Below the pieces are notes generated by a model that worked only from the letters and a program-made list of their open reading frames with translations, had not been told where the DNA came from and did no database searches. Source: Acephala macrosclerotiorum (Eukaryota; Ascomycota; Leotiomycetes; Helotiales; Mollisiaceae). Taken from it: DNA of 64,000 nucleotides. Where the stretch lies: positions 1 through 64,000 of the forward strand of contig MU119460.1 of NCBI GenBank assembly GCA_014904845.1, given 5' to 3'. The translations under genes were made by a program, and so were the position numbers. Below are positions 1 through 10,208 of this stretch, piece after piece. The stretch's first letter is position 1; each line of letters opens with the position of its first letter.

Positions 1-184
1 TTGCCACTTTATTAAAACTTAGAAGAAATATGCGTAATGCTCCAATTAAAAGATCCCGCGACTCAGATATCTAGTAATTAGGCGGAGATGTGGGTAAACT
101 TTGAAGTGTTACCTATAACTTTTGGTGGTAAAACGGCAAATCACGGGAACTTAACGGAGGTGGCTGTATCGTCTGCGACATACC

Positions 185-1798
185 ATAGGCCCATTCATCG
201 CGAGCTTTTCGAATCTATGGTTGATACAGCATGTCTCTGGAGGCAGAATGCACCTGGACCTGGCCGAGGTCTGCGAAAAATACGGTACGATACCTGCTTC
301 CAGCTGACCTTCCTAGAGCATGATACTGATGCGATTGAGAACAGGACCAGTTGCAAGAATTGGCCACGACACTTTGGTAACCAGCGATCCAAACCTGCTA
401 GGAAGGATGTTATCCGTGAGAACGCCCTACAAGAGATCGGACTGGTACGATGACATGCGTCTCGATCCGAGCCGCGATAACGTCCTGTCAGAGAGAAATG
501 ATGAAAAACATAATGAGCTGTGAGCCAAAATGGCTGCTGGGGTAGGATCATCACCTCGATTCTCTCCATATCCCCTGCATCACGCTGATAGCATTTCCCA
601 GTATTCGGGAAAGGGAGTCGAAAATCTAGAGAAGACTATCGATCGCAACGTTGCAAACCTGATCCAACTCATCGAAACAAAGTATCTCTCTACTCAATCT
701 CAAATTAAGCCGTTTGACTTTGGACGAAAGGCGCAGTGCTTTACCCTAGACGTCATCTCAGACGTCGCATTCGGAGAAGCTTTCGGGGACATCGCCACTG
801 ACTCCGATGTCCATAAGTATATCAAGACAACGGAAGAGACTCTCCCAGCTATCATCATGACTACAGTGCTACCATAGCTTCTTTAGATGCTTTCATCGCC
901 ACTGTTGAGAAGGCTGCTTCCGTCTAAGAAGGCTCAGCTTGGTCTTGGCAAGGTCATAGGGTATGGAATGCTGTTCCAACGCGAAGAATTGATGTATGAG
1001 TAGAATCGCAAAACAAGTGGTAGGTGACCGTTTTCGTCCAAGCGAAAAGGTTCAAAACGACATGCGATCATTCATCAATCATAGCCTCACTCAGGAGGAA
1101 GCAGAGTTTGAGACACTCGTCCAGATGTCAGTAGCCTCGCCTCATTTCTAGTTAGCGGTTGTTTCTGACGTTCATCCAGACTCGCAGGATCCGATACAAC
1201 CGCAACAGCCATCCGCGCGACTCTCCTCCACCTACTCACCAATCCGCGAGTCCTTTCCACACTCCTAGCAGAGATCCGTAAAGCATCACCCTCATTACCA
1301 ATCATAGATTCCAAAGCTAGGCAAATGCCTTGCAAGCAGTAATCAGGGAAGGGCTGCGGATCTTTCCTCCCGTCACGGGCCTAATGTTCAAAGTCGTCCC
1401 TCCGAGTGGGGATATCTTCAACGGCCTTTTCCCTTCCCGAACGTACAAAGATTGGGTACTGTGCGTGGGGTGTCTTTAGAAACAAGGAGATATTTGGCGA
1501 CGATGTCAATGTCTTCCGTCCTGAGAGATGGCTTGAAGAATTCAATTCAACTGAGAAGATAAGGGAGAGGGAGCTGACAATGGAATTGATCTTTGGGTAT
1601 GGGAGATGGCAGTGTCTGGGAAAGAATGTAGCTATGATTAAGTTGAACAAGGTTTTTGTTGAGGTTTGTGGCCCGGAAAGTCCTCCATTAGAACGAAAGC
1701 TCATGGTGGTTTGCTTCCAGCTTCTGCGACGCTTTGAGCTCGAGCTCGTTGACCGGACGAAGCCTTGGCATTCCTTCGACGTGAGAATCTTCATGTAG
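185..1798 (+). pseudogene. Cytochrome P450 relic (pisatin-demethylase-like fungal family)
   Basis: A P450 can still be read across this stretch, but it is broken. The N-terminal part reads GPFIASFSNLW then HLDLAEVCEKYG; a 60 bp intron (285-344) restores the join KYG|PVARIG. A second intron (542-601) joins KMAAG to YSGKGVENLE, and a third (1664-1720) joins FVEV to LLRRFELEL. The I-helix region SDTTATAIRATLLHLL (about 1200-1250), the QAVIREGLRIFPP region (ExxR; about 1335-1375) and the heme loop FGYGRWQCLGK (about 1594-1626) are all recognisable. In-frame stops lie at 521-523, 875-877, 884-886 and 1001-1003, and there is at least one frameshift near 1000-1015 and one near 1330. The first three stops are one transition away from the family-consensus R, W and Q codons. 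It cannot encode a working enzyme. The 5' end is uncertain. Confidence 0.85.
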
Positions 1799-2963
1799 CC
1801 CGAGATGTGGCTCAGAGCTTCCAAGAGAGAAGCGGCCATTTGAAGGAAATCACTCTACCCCCTCTCGAGTCTCTCCTTCGTATTTGCGCTCACCTGATCG
1901 TGAAATTCACCCCGTAGAGGTCTTGGCATAAGAGTGAGCGCAAGAAACCAAGGGCATATATCGGTCTTCGACGGCGCTTGCAAATCTTCGGTGCGTTTCT
2001 AAGCGCAGAAGCAAACAACAGTGGTCTGAAAATTTGCTCAAAACAGTCACCTCCGGAAACGATACCCGGCTCCCTCGTAAAGAAGTCAGGACGAAAAGCT
2101 AGACGGTGGCATCACCAATAACTTACTATTCTTACGTTTATACTCCACGCGTATACCCCGCATTACCCAATATCATACCATTGAGTGGCAACAACAATTC
2201 ATCTTCCAGGGGTGAGACGTTCTACACCAATCGCTTGGCTCTAGCCATAAGTCACGATCACGCGCTTTGGGATTCTCTCTCGTAATTAAACTTGTGGCAC
2301 CTGATGTTTTTGAGCATGGGACATGGCTGAAAATGAAAATTAGCAAGTCAAATGCCCTCGCGAGGCATGTATTACGTAGTATGCTCATCATAATTCTCCA
2401 AGGTACAACGTAGTAATCCCGAGCATCAAGAGGTTGTTGTCGGCATTGCGCTGCTGCCGGCCCATTTCGCGCAATCCGTCGCCTTCCACAAATTTTGCTT
2501 CCAAAAATCGATTCCTTGGTCACCACCCGCCAAAAGGATTTTGCATTTCCGCTCTCTGCTCTCTGCTGCCCTCTTAATTCGCTCTTTTCAGTGTGGCGTC
2601 CCAAAAGCTAAAAGGTGGCTGAATCCAAAGCCCCTGTATCCAGCGGTTCATAACATGCCGTAATTGGAGGCCATAAATACGCCCTATAACGGCATGACAA
2701 TCAACAATGACGCAGCACGATGCAACTTTGACAGCACGTTTCCTCGATCTTTTCTTGCGCATGGGATGGGGGTCTCAATTGCAATCACCAGCCTTCGGTC
2801 GGCTTCTGGTGCTGTACTGTTGATATTTTAACCTTGCCCCGCCAAGATCAGGGGATAAAGCTTAAGAGCAGGCAGACCCATCAGTCAGATCTTGGCAGTC
2901 TCCCCTTATTTTATCGTTCCTGATTAATTTCACGTTGCTTGTCGCTACCCGTACCTTATCAAA
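1799..2963. other. Intergenic, no supported gene
   Basis: I see no convincing coding sequence here. The longest open frame (minus strand, 2173-2604) has no recognisable domain and unremarkable composition. The last 200 bases presumably hold the promoter of the gene starting at 2964. Confidence 0.6.
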
Positions 2964-3668
2964 ATGTCCACCGAGCCCCCGCCATACACAGCGGAACCCG
3001 TCATCTCGTCCCGCGGGACAAGCACAACGCTCGTCTCCAACGCAACCTCCAACTCCCTCTCCCTCAAGAAAGTGATCACCAAACCAGAAGACAGCACCCG
3101 CTTCAAAGACTTCACGATCCGCAAATCCGGACTCTCTGATTTCCAGTTCTCCTCCCCATCCGATAACCATGAATACCATTTCGAAATCTCGCTCTACAAT
3201 CCCAGGAAACGAGACGTGATTCTGCATCTTGGCCCCACTGCCAAGGGTCCCATAATCGGGGATGCGGATCTGAAGACTTTTTCTGGACATTACACGCTTG
3301 AATTGGGGGATTTTGAACATGGTCCTGTTGTTTTGGAACCGTTGGATAAAGTGAAAGGCTGGTCTTCGCGCCATCAGTTCGAATTCTCGTTTGGGAGGGC
3401 GGAGAGAGAGGTTTTTGTTTGGAGACATAAAGGAGAGAAATTCAACGATGTGGGGAATTGGGATGATATGGAACTAGTGACCGACCGAGACGACGATGAA
3501 GAGGAATTATTAGTAGCGCAGTTTTTAAAGAAGGATCCGGAGTATAGAGGGTGGAAGAGTAGGTCTAAATTGCAGGTTAGGGAGGGAGGTGGGGAGGAGT
3601 GGGAGAGGATGGTTATGTTGAGTTTGATGGCGCTGTTGGTTACGAGGAGGCGAGAACAGGTATGTTGA
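2964..3668 (+). CDS. Hypothetical protein, tubby/LURP-one-like fold suspected
   Basis: An uninterrupted 234-residue frame with good fungal codon usage. The start is the first ATG, in a good context (tcaaaATGtcc) and followed by a Pro/Ser/Thr-rich leader of about 35 residues. The centre (roughly residues 50-160) is rich in short beta-strand-like segments such as FTIRKSG, YHFEISLYNP, HYTLELGDFE and REVFVWRH, a pattern like small tubby C-terminal or LURP-one-like fungal proteins of unknown role. An acidic stretch (TDRDDDEEEL) precedes a C-terminal helix ending in MALLVTRRREQ. A donor-like GTATGT follows that helix at 3661, so the last two residues could be replaced by a further exon. There is no signal peptide. 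The function is unknown; I am confident of a gene but not of the family. Confidence 0.7.
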   Translation: MSTEPPPYTAEPVISSRGTSTTLVSNATSNSLSLKKVITKPEDSTRFKDFTIRKSGLSDFQFSSPSDNHEYHFEISLYNPRKRDVILHLGPTAKGPIIGDADLKTFSGHYTLELGDFEHGPVVLEPLDKVKGWSSRHQFEFSFGRAEREVFVWRHKGEKFNDVGNWDDMELVTDRDDDEEELLVAQFLKKDPEYRGWKSRSKLQVREGGGEEWERMVMLSLMALLVTRRREQVC

Positions 3669-4315
3669 ATTCTTTCTGATGAGATTGGATGGGTGGTTGC
3701 CGACGGGATATAGCCTTACCCTTGAATCTACGTACGAAAGACGTACACTGACTCCGAGGTCCTGGGGTCTAGTAATAAGACGTGCTGCAAACACGACATG
3801 TTTAGAAACCATTTTTAGAGGGTGGGTTGATATGGAACGGTGGTTGGAGTTTGAATAGGTTTGATGGGACGAGTATTGGAGTTCGGGTGTTTGGCATCGC
3901 AGTCGAAAATTGCAAGGGATGCAGGGTCCAGCAACAACCTGGGAATAGTGTGAAAGGAACGACTGATGCATTTTGTTTTTTTGTAATGAACGACGGTGGA
4001 AATATCCAAATTTATATAATGCAAGTCCAAAATTCAAGCGCCAATGCCATGCAAAATCTAAAGCATCCCCAATTAAATACACAACTATTACCCCACAATC
4101 CATATACCAACTTTCTATATCCTCCTCACGCATTCCACCACTCTCTACATCAAGTAGCACAACACAGATCCAATCGTACCCAAATTCGTACCAATATCTG
4201 CCGTCGTGTCCAAATCAAAAACTGCACTTCCAGGCTGCGACCTAGCCTCAACCTTATGCGCCCTACGCTCGCCTTCTTCATGCTCGACGCAGCACCAGGA
4301 CTCAAACTCAACTGA
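3669..4315. other. Intergenic, no supported gene
   Basis: Open frames on both strands here (for example plus 3827-4315) have repetitive, His/Asn/Pro-rich translations with no domain and no splice logic. I do not call a gene. Confidence 0.5.
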
Positions 4316-4551
4316 CTAGTAGAGCAGAGATTTATCACCGTCTTTGCAAGAAGTGAGTTGGTTCAGGTTGCATGCAGTCAGCTCAATGCTGGTTTTGTTG
4401 GGGTCAGTGCCGGAGGAGGTTTGGGCGGCAATGTTGGCGAAGGAGGGTTGGTCTTGGTTGGACATGCCTTGGCCGTTGTGGGCGGTGATGGAGGTTACGA
4501 TTGCCGCGGAGGTGAGGGCGAGGAGGAGAGAAGGGTGGTTGAGTATTACAT
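4316..4551 (-). pseudogene. Small secreted-protein-like frame, start codon followed by stop
   Basis: On the minus strand the ATG at 4551-4549 is followed directly by TAA. One base out of step, the frame is open to a TAG at 4318-4316 and reads like a small secreted protein: a hydrophobic segment NHPSLLLALTSAAIVTSITA, then a short polar mature part with the two cysteines in ACNLNQLTSC and the end KDGDKSLLY. A single missing base just after the ATG would restore an ordinary signal-peptide protein of about 75 residues. It may be a recently frameshifted gene, a sequence error, or a gene whose real start lies in an unseen upstream exon. The family is not recognised. Confidence 0.35.
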
Positions 4552-5217
4552 TTTGATGGTGTTCGGAGGTAGTGTGGTGATTTGAGGTGTTTTGGTTGAA
4601 GTTGATGGAGGAATTTGGTTAAGTAAGAGTTTGAGTGGATGTGCGATAACTTTAGGAAAGAAACCAAAGAAAGGAAATAAGGTTTTTTGTTGATTAAAGT
4701 CTTGATTGTGGGATAAAGCGTTACAGGTCTGACCGTGGAGGTCAATATATATTCGAATCTTGAGCGAGTAGGCTTATTAACGTTAACTAACTAATTCAAG
4801 AAAGCCATGGAGAGGTGCAGAAGTCAAAACGTTGCTAAGGAAATAAGGTTGAAGCTGGAGGAGAAATATACGTAAAATCAGTCACGTGCCACGAGACTTT
4901 ATCCTCTTTCTTGCACTAAGACTCAAACTTAAACCAATAGTAGAATAGATAGTCACTCCATCAGGAAAGTTTGAGTGGATTAAAATTCTTGATGCGCACT
5001 AAGGCTGAGATTGTTCGAGGCTCGCTTCGCTGTCAAGTCAAGACGAGCTCGAACCTTTGAGGCTGATCGGTCCTTGTCTGAGGGAGAAGTATTCAAGAAA
5101 AACAACGAACTATCTGAAGATGGTAGTATAGTAAGCACACTTGAAGACTCAAAACTTGACAACGTTCTGTTAGACCGTGTTACGTTACCTGTCATATTCT
5201 TCTCCGCCATGGAAAAT

Positions 5218-7104
5218 TCACACCCTCTCCTCATCCACAACCCTGATAAACTCGTGGTAGAACTTCACCAGCTCCAACATCCCATCAACAGGCATTCGTT
5301 CATCAACGGTATGGATCCTCAACCCTCTCGGGTCCCACTTCGCGCTGTATGGGTTGAAACGGTAAATCTGAGGGCAGAGCTTCCAGTAGAATCTGGTGTC
5401 GGTGTTCCCTATCCACAGTCAGTCTTGGTCTATTTCATGCGAAAGATGTCGAAGGCATACCAACTTCCAGCACCGGAGCTACGACGACGTCCTCTCCGAA
5501 GACACCTCGGATTGTGCCAGCTAGCCAGCTGAAGCGTTTATCTGTGAGGTCGGAAGGTGGCGAGGGCTCGAGATCGCCGTGTGTAGTGATTGTTATTCTG
5601 GCTTCGGATGATTTATAGATACGGGTGGTGCTGGGAGTCTTTTCGTTTGGGGCTTGAGGTGAAAACCCCCATTTCTTCGCCAGCGGCGACAGGATCTTCT
5701 CGTAGTGATCTAGAACGCCTTGCACTGATTCTTCAACTGCAATGCGGTGATTGATGAGAACCGACGCAGTTTCTGGCAACGCATTCGCTGTTTCTCTAGT
5801 CAGCTAACCAAGTCATCCATCGAATTAGAGAACCTACATTTGACCCCACCTTGGATGACGTCCACAGCAGTCGTAGTTCGAAGATTAGCCCTCGTAACAG
5901 GATCTCGATTCAAATATTCAACCACCTTGTCTGTCGAGCCAGAAAGAATGGCATCTCGCAGACCCTTGTCCATTGTTTTTGCATGATGAGCTGCTGTTTG
6001 AAGATATGCTTTGGTAGGGTTGATGCTCGTAAGACGAGAGGGAAATTGGTTCTCCTCGATCTTTTGGATGATCTGAGCAAGGTAACCAACTACACTAGGG
6101 TCAGTGGATGCAACAGGTGGATAGAAGCCCAAGCTTACTGTTAGTGTGATAGGGTGGTGTCGAAGAATGCCCTCCCGCTCCATCGATCGTGACAGAGACA
6201 TCAACATGTCCCTTCTCCGCACTCGCAGGAATCGCAAAATTGGTCCCCCATCTCTCCTCAATACCAAGTGTTCCTTCGTCAATCTATACTCATCAGTTGA
6301 AGTCCTCAAAGTCTCAATCCTAACTTACAATAATCTCAGCTCCATCCTCGCCATAAGCCTCCAACAGGCGCTGCGACAAAGCACCAGCACCATAATTCTC
6401 CGTGCCGCAGCCACCCTCCTCATCACACCCCAAGGCAAGAATGATTGTCCTTGTCGGCTCGAAGTCGGCAAGTATAAGAGCTTCGAATGCAGAAAGCTTG
6501 GCGATCACATTGCTTTTGTCGTCTACTGATCCTCGTCCCCAGATATAGGTTCCATCATAATGGCCCTCGAATGGCGGATGTGTCCACCTGTCTGCTGTCG
6601 AATCTGATGCAGGAACAACCTTATATTGTCAATGAATCTCATTGCTCTTGGAAAGAAAGTCTTACATCTGAATGCGCCATAAAAACCAGAGGCTTCAAAG
6701 AACTATCAGAGCCTTTCCATGTGTACAGAAAAGCATGCTCATTGACCGTCTCAATATCGAATGTGCGGTAGCTGTAGGTGCACTCAGTATGTGACGTTCC
6801 AGAGATACAATTCCTTCACTCACACTCTTGGAAACGTCTTCTCGAGATATTTCGCAAATCCATAGAACACCTCCCATCGGGTGTCTTCACCAATCCTGCC
6901 CATCCCATCGTATGTTTGAGTTGGTATCTTGACAGCACCAGACAGCCGCTGAGCAATCGCATCGCGAAATTCAGGACTTTCAAACAACTCATTGGTATTG
7001 GCTTTGGTGATATCTTGTCGCTTGGTCGGGCGGCAGAATGGCTGCTCCAAAGAGACATCCTCGTAGGTGGACGCGCCCCGGAGACTTGAGATCACGACAC
7101 CCAT
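5218..7104 (-). CDS. M20 metallopeptidase, carboxypeptidase S (Cps1)-like
   Basis: Seven exons give 530 residues with every splice phase consistent: 7104-6824, 6771-6666, 6619-6329, 6283-6139, 6089-5838, 5787-5461 and 5408-5218. Recognisable pieces in order are SGAVKIPTQTYDGMG, KPLVFMAHSDVVP (zinc-ligand His and following Asp), PPFEGHYDGTYIWGRGSVDDKS (bridging Asp), LGCDEEGG (catalytic Glu pair), VDVSVTIDGAGGHSSTPP with HTNIGYLAQII (dimerisation-domain start), RTTTAVDVIQGGVKSNALPE, INHRIAVEESV, LEVGNTDTRFYW and finally IHTVDERMPVD (last zinc His). This matches fungal and yeast carboxypeptidase S, a di-zinc vacuolar exopeptidase that removes C-terminal residues from peptides. The chosen ATG gives a short N-terminus without the usual membrane anchor, so a further upstream exon is possible. 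All catalytic motifs appear intact. Confidence 0.88.
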
Positions 7105-7977
7105 TCTTTTGGTCTAACGCGAAACAGCGAGGAAGGAATTGAAGCTGAATGAGAGCCCAGGCCAGTTATTCTGCTGAAGCTCTTCGTCGCTCCTTCCTGA
7201 TTGTTCTGAGATTGCGGGGTCCACGAGGCTCGTGACTTCACTCTCAATTGAAAGGTTGAGGGATCCCCAAGGAATCTGTAAGTGTCTCAAGCTTTAAGAT
7301 ATGAGACATCAACTGCTCTTATTGATGAGGTTGATGGAGCACCAAGTATCATTGATAGAAAGCAGGATAGAAAAGTCGCCTGGGAAATCCCACCTTTGCT
7401 CTCAAGCTTCTGCCGAAAGCTTATTGTCCTGGCATCTTCGAAAAGCTTGTTCAGTGGGCGCAGCAATCTGAGTGGCCTTAAAATATAGAAATATGAGTCT
7501 CGAACGTTGCGATTTGATTGTGCTGAGATAGAGGGGATTCTGGAAGTGAGGTTGTCGGTCGCATAATGATACGGATGGACGTTTCACTGCCAAGCATACA
7601 GTGACGCGCTAGTCCCTCAGACATTTCATTGGCTTCAACCTTGCGACGGTAAACCTCGCAACCTTTCCATCACAAATCAGAGTTATGCAAAGAGAAGTCT
7701 CAGTGCTGCCTTCCTTTTCTATCATGTATACCCAAGTTCTGTTAAACGTTCTATTCAGCTTGTCGTCCGCGTGCTTTTCCTGCGAGTGCGCAGCTGCACT
7801 TCCTAGGTGGACATGCTGCTCGCTATTGGAATTTTGCACCTCCCGTCTTCATCCTCCGCCTTCTCGATCGATCTTCTTTCCGTTCCTCTTAATTCTAGCT
7901 CGTGACTAACCGCAGAATACCAGAGAAGGGACTCTTCAACTTCGAAGAAGCTTCGGTTGCTTGGTCTCATCTGAGCA
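7105..7977. other. Intergenic between divergent genes
   Basis: This lies between the peptidase start and the HET relic start and presumably holds both promoters. The short open frames on either strand carry no recognisable domain. I could not find a membrane-anchor exon for the peptidase. Confidence 0.5.
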
Positions 7978-10208
7978 ATGACATGCCAATTCTGTGGCAA
8001 GGTTCTCGAACCCTTCAAGAATGAGAGCGATGAGGACATTTTTGGTATTCCAGCTGGCGATTGGGAAGATATGATGGAGCCCGACTGTAACAATTGTCAA
8101 GGGCTGCGAGGCAGGCTCAATGCAGCATACTCTACGTTGTCCAACATCGATCCGACCTGTAAACCGTCATTTAGCTTCACTCTCGAGGGCAGGAAACTAT
8201 CAGTGGAGTTCAGACTCGAGAATTCTCTTGGATCTTACGGCCTGGAAGTCTGTCTTGAGCTGATGACAGAAGCTTCGTATCCTTGGTGAGTACTACTATT
8301 ATCATGCAGAAAGATTCCTGTCCGTGTTGAAATTGAGCTCAATCGTGTTATAGGGGTCAAGGAAAAGTTATGAATCCAGATTGGATCGATTCATATCTCT
8401 TCCTCAAATGGAAAAGCAGCTGCGATGAGCAGCATGGAACCTGCGAGGTTTCACTCGTGAGTGCCAATCTGTCCGCTCCGCATCACGAAGTCGCTCATCG
8501 CCTCCATCGAATGGTAGGTACTCAAGCTGTCCTCATTCCCAGCAGCCGAACTAGGATGGTTTGTCGATGTGAACAACTTTTGTATAGTATGTGCTCCAAC
8601 ATATCCAAAGGCAAAATATGTTGCCTTGAGTTATGTGTGGGGTTGTGTTAGGATTTTACATTGCAGTCCAATATTGATGAGCTTCAGGCTGTCAATGCTC
8701 TTTTGTCCGAGGAATATTTGGTGCGCATACCGGTTACTATTCAATACGCAATTCGTGTCACACTACCTCTCAGAGAGGTCCGTTAGTGAAGTCCCGTTCC
8801 AGTTGAGGCTTCTGTCGTGCTGAATTGAAGTAGTGATTCCTCTGGGTGGACACCTTGTGCATTGTCCAAAACGACCACGCAACCAAGAGGTGATACCTCG
8901 ACAAAATGGTTTCTATCTACGCCAATGAAATAGTCACGATCATCGCCGCCCAGGAACCAATGCCGAACACGGTCTTCGTGGAATCAAGAAATATGCATCG
9001 TCGCAACCACGAACCGTGACCAAGATGTATTCACAGTCGGCGACGAGAAGGTCGTTGACAGAATTTTTGACTGGCATGGCAATTCAATTGAAAGATGTCC
9101 AGGAATCCTCGTATAATCGGGGTTGGACGTATCACAAAAAAAACCCCCCATTTTCGCTGGCCGACGAGTCGTCTTCGAGGCTAACAGCGTGCGCTGGGAA
9201 TATTCCCAATGCTCATGGTAGGAAGATATTCACCCAAATCAACGAGTCAGTACGGGAAATGCCATCAAGCGCCAGAACTCGTTCTCGCTGCACTTCCAAG
9301 ATATGCTAGACTACCAAAGGTTGATAACTTCATACATTCAGCGTCATCTCACACACCCGGCCGATTCTATATCAGCATTAGCTGGAATCACCAGAACACT
9401 GAGCCATGTCTTTGACCGTGGTTTCCTTTGCGGCATGCCTGAGATGTTCTTCGACGCTGCTCTCCTCTGGAGCTAGGAAGGAACTCCGAAAAGAAAGAAC
9501 ATTGCACCTGAGAGCCATGAGTTGCCTAGTTGGTCGTGGGCGGATTGGAATAGCACACGTTGACCGCAGTGAATATGGGACATAGATCAGGATTACCCGA
9601 AATCTACAACCATCCTTATCTACCCCACAATGAGGACGACTTATTTCCAGACTTTCAGCTGTACCCAATACTGGAGTAGTACAGCTCAGACGATACATCA
9701 GAACCCAGGAAACGACTAGTGTCAAACCACGGTTACTCGTACAGAGAATCGTCCCAGGACTTGGATGCACCACTGTCATCTGATTGACTCGTCACACCCA
9801 CAAACTTGCATCGTAGATCCATAAGCAAGTGAGCCTTTGATTCCAGGACAAGGCCAGTACTATTACCCCCACTCGTCGAACGGCGACAGTGAAGGCAATT
9901 TCCTTAGGGCACTTCACGAAAACAAACTACCACATGCAGACTTACCATCAAGCAGCTTCTCAATAAGCAGCAACGAAGCTCATTGTGATATCATTGCCAT
10001 ATATCGAGGTATCAGATAGAATCCAGAGGGTGGATTCGCAGGAGGACCCCCAAGTTGGGAGGACATCGAACATCTGAGGAAGATAAAGGGGCCTTAGGAG
10101 TACTATCATGTAATGTGGGTTGAGTGGGATGAGGAAGAGAGTATTACGTATAGGAAGGGGATTGGACATGCTGTTAAGGAGGCTTGGGAGAGGTTGAATT
10201 TGAAGTAG
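7978..10208 (+). pseudogene. HET-domain (heterokaryon incompatibility) gene relic
   Basis: HET proteins act in non-self recognition after hyphal fusion. The start MTCQFCGKVLEPF is open to 8289; a probable intron and further pieces follow in changing frames. Recognisable in order are KYVALSYVWG (near 8610), RIPVTIQYAIRVT (near 8725), WVDTLCIVQNDHATKR (near 8845), a stop, then KMVSIYANEIVTIIAAQEP, RGWTY (near 9125), RRVVFEANSVRWEYSQCSW followed by TAG, a DYQRLITSYIQRHLTHPADS segment, MPEMFFDAALLWS followed by TAG, LPSWSWADWN (near 9520), and the C-terminal tail YHVMWVEWDEEESITYRKG ending ERLNLK at 10208. The order and spacing match a full-length HET protein, but several frameshifts and stops make it non-functional. 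Confidence 0.82.

Noticed and set aside
4358..4585. Gly/Val-rich plus-strand frame
   Set aside because: Antisense of the small secreted-protein-like frame at 4316-4551.
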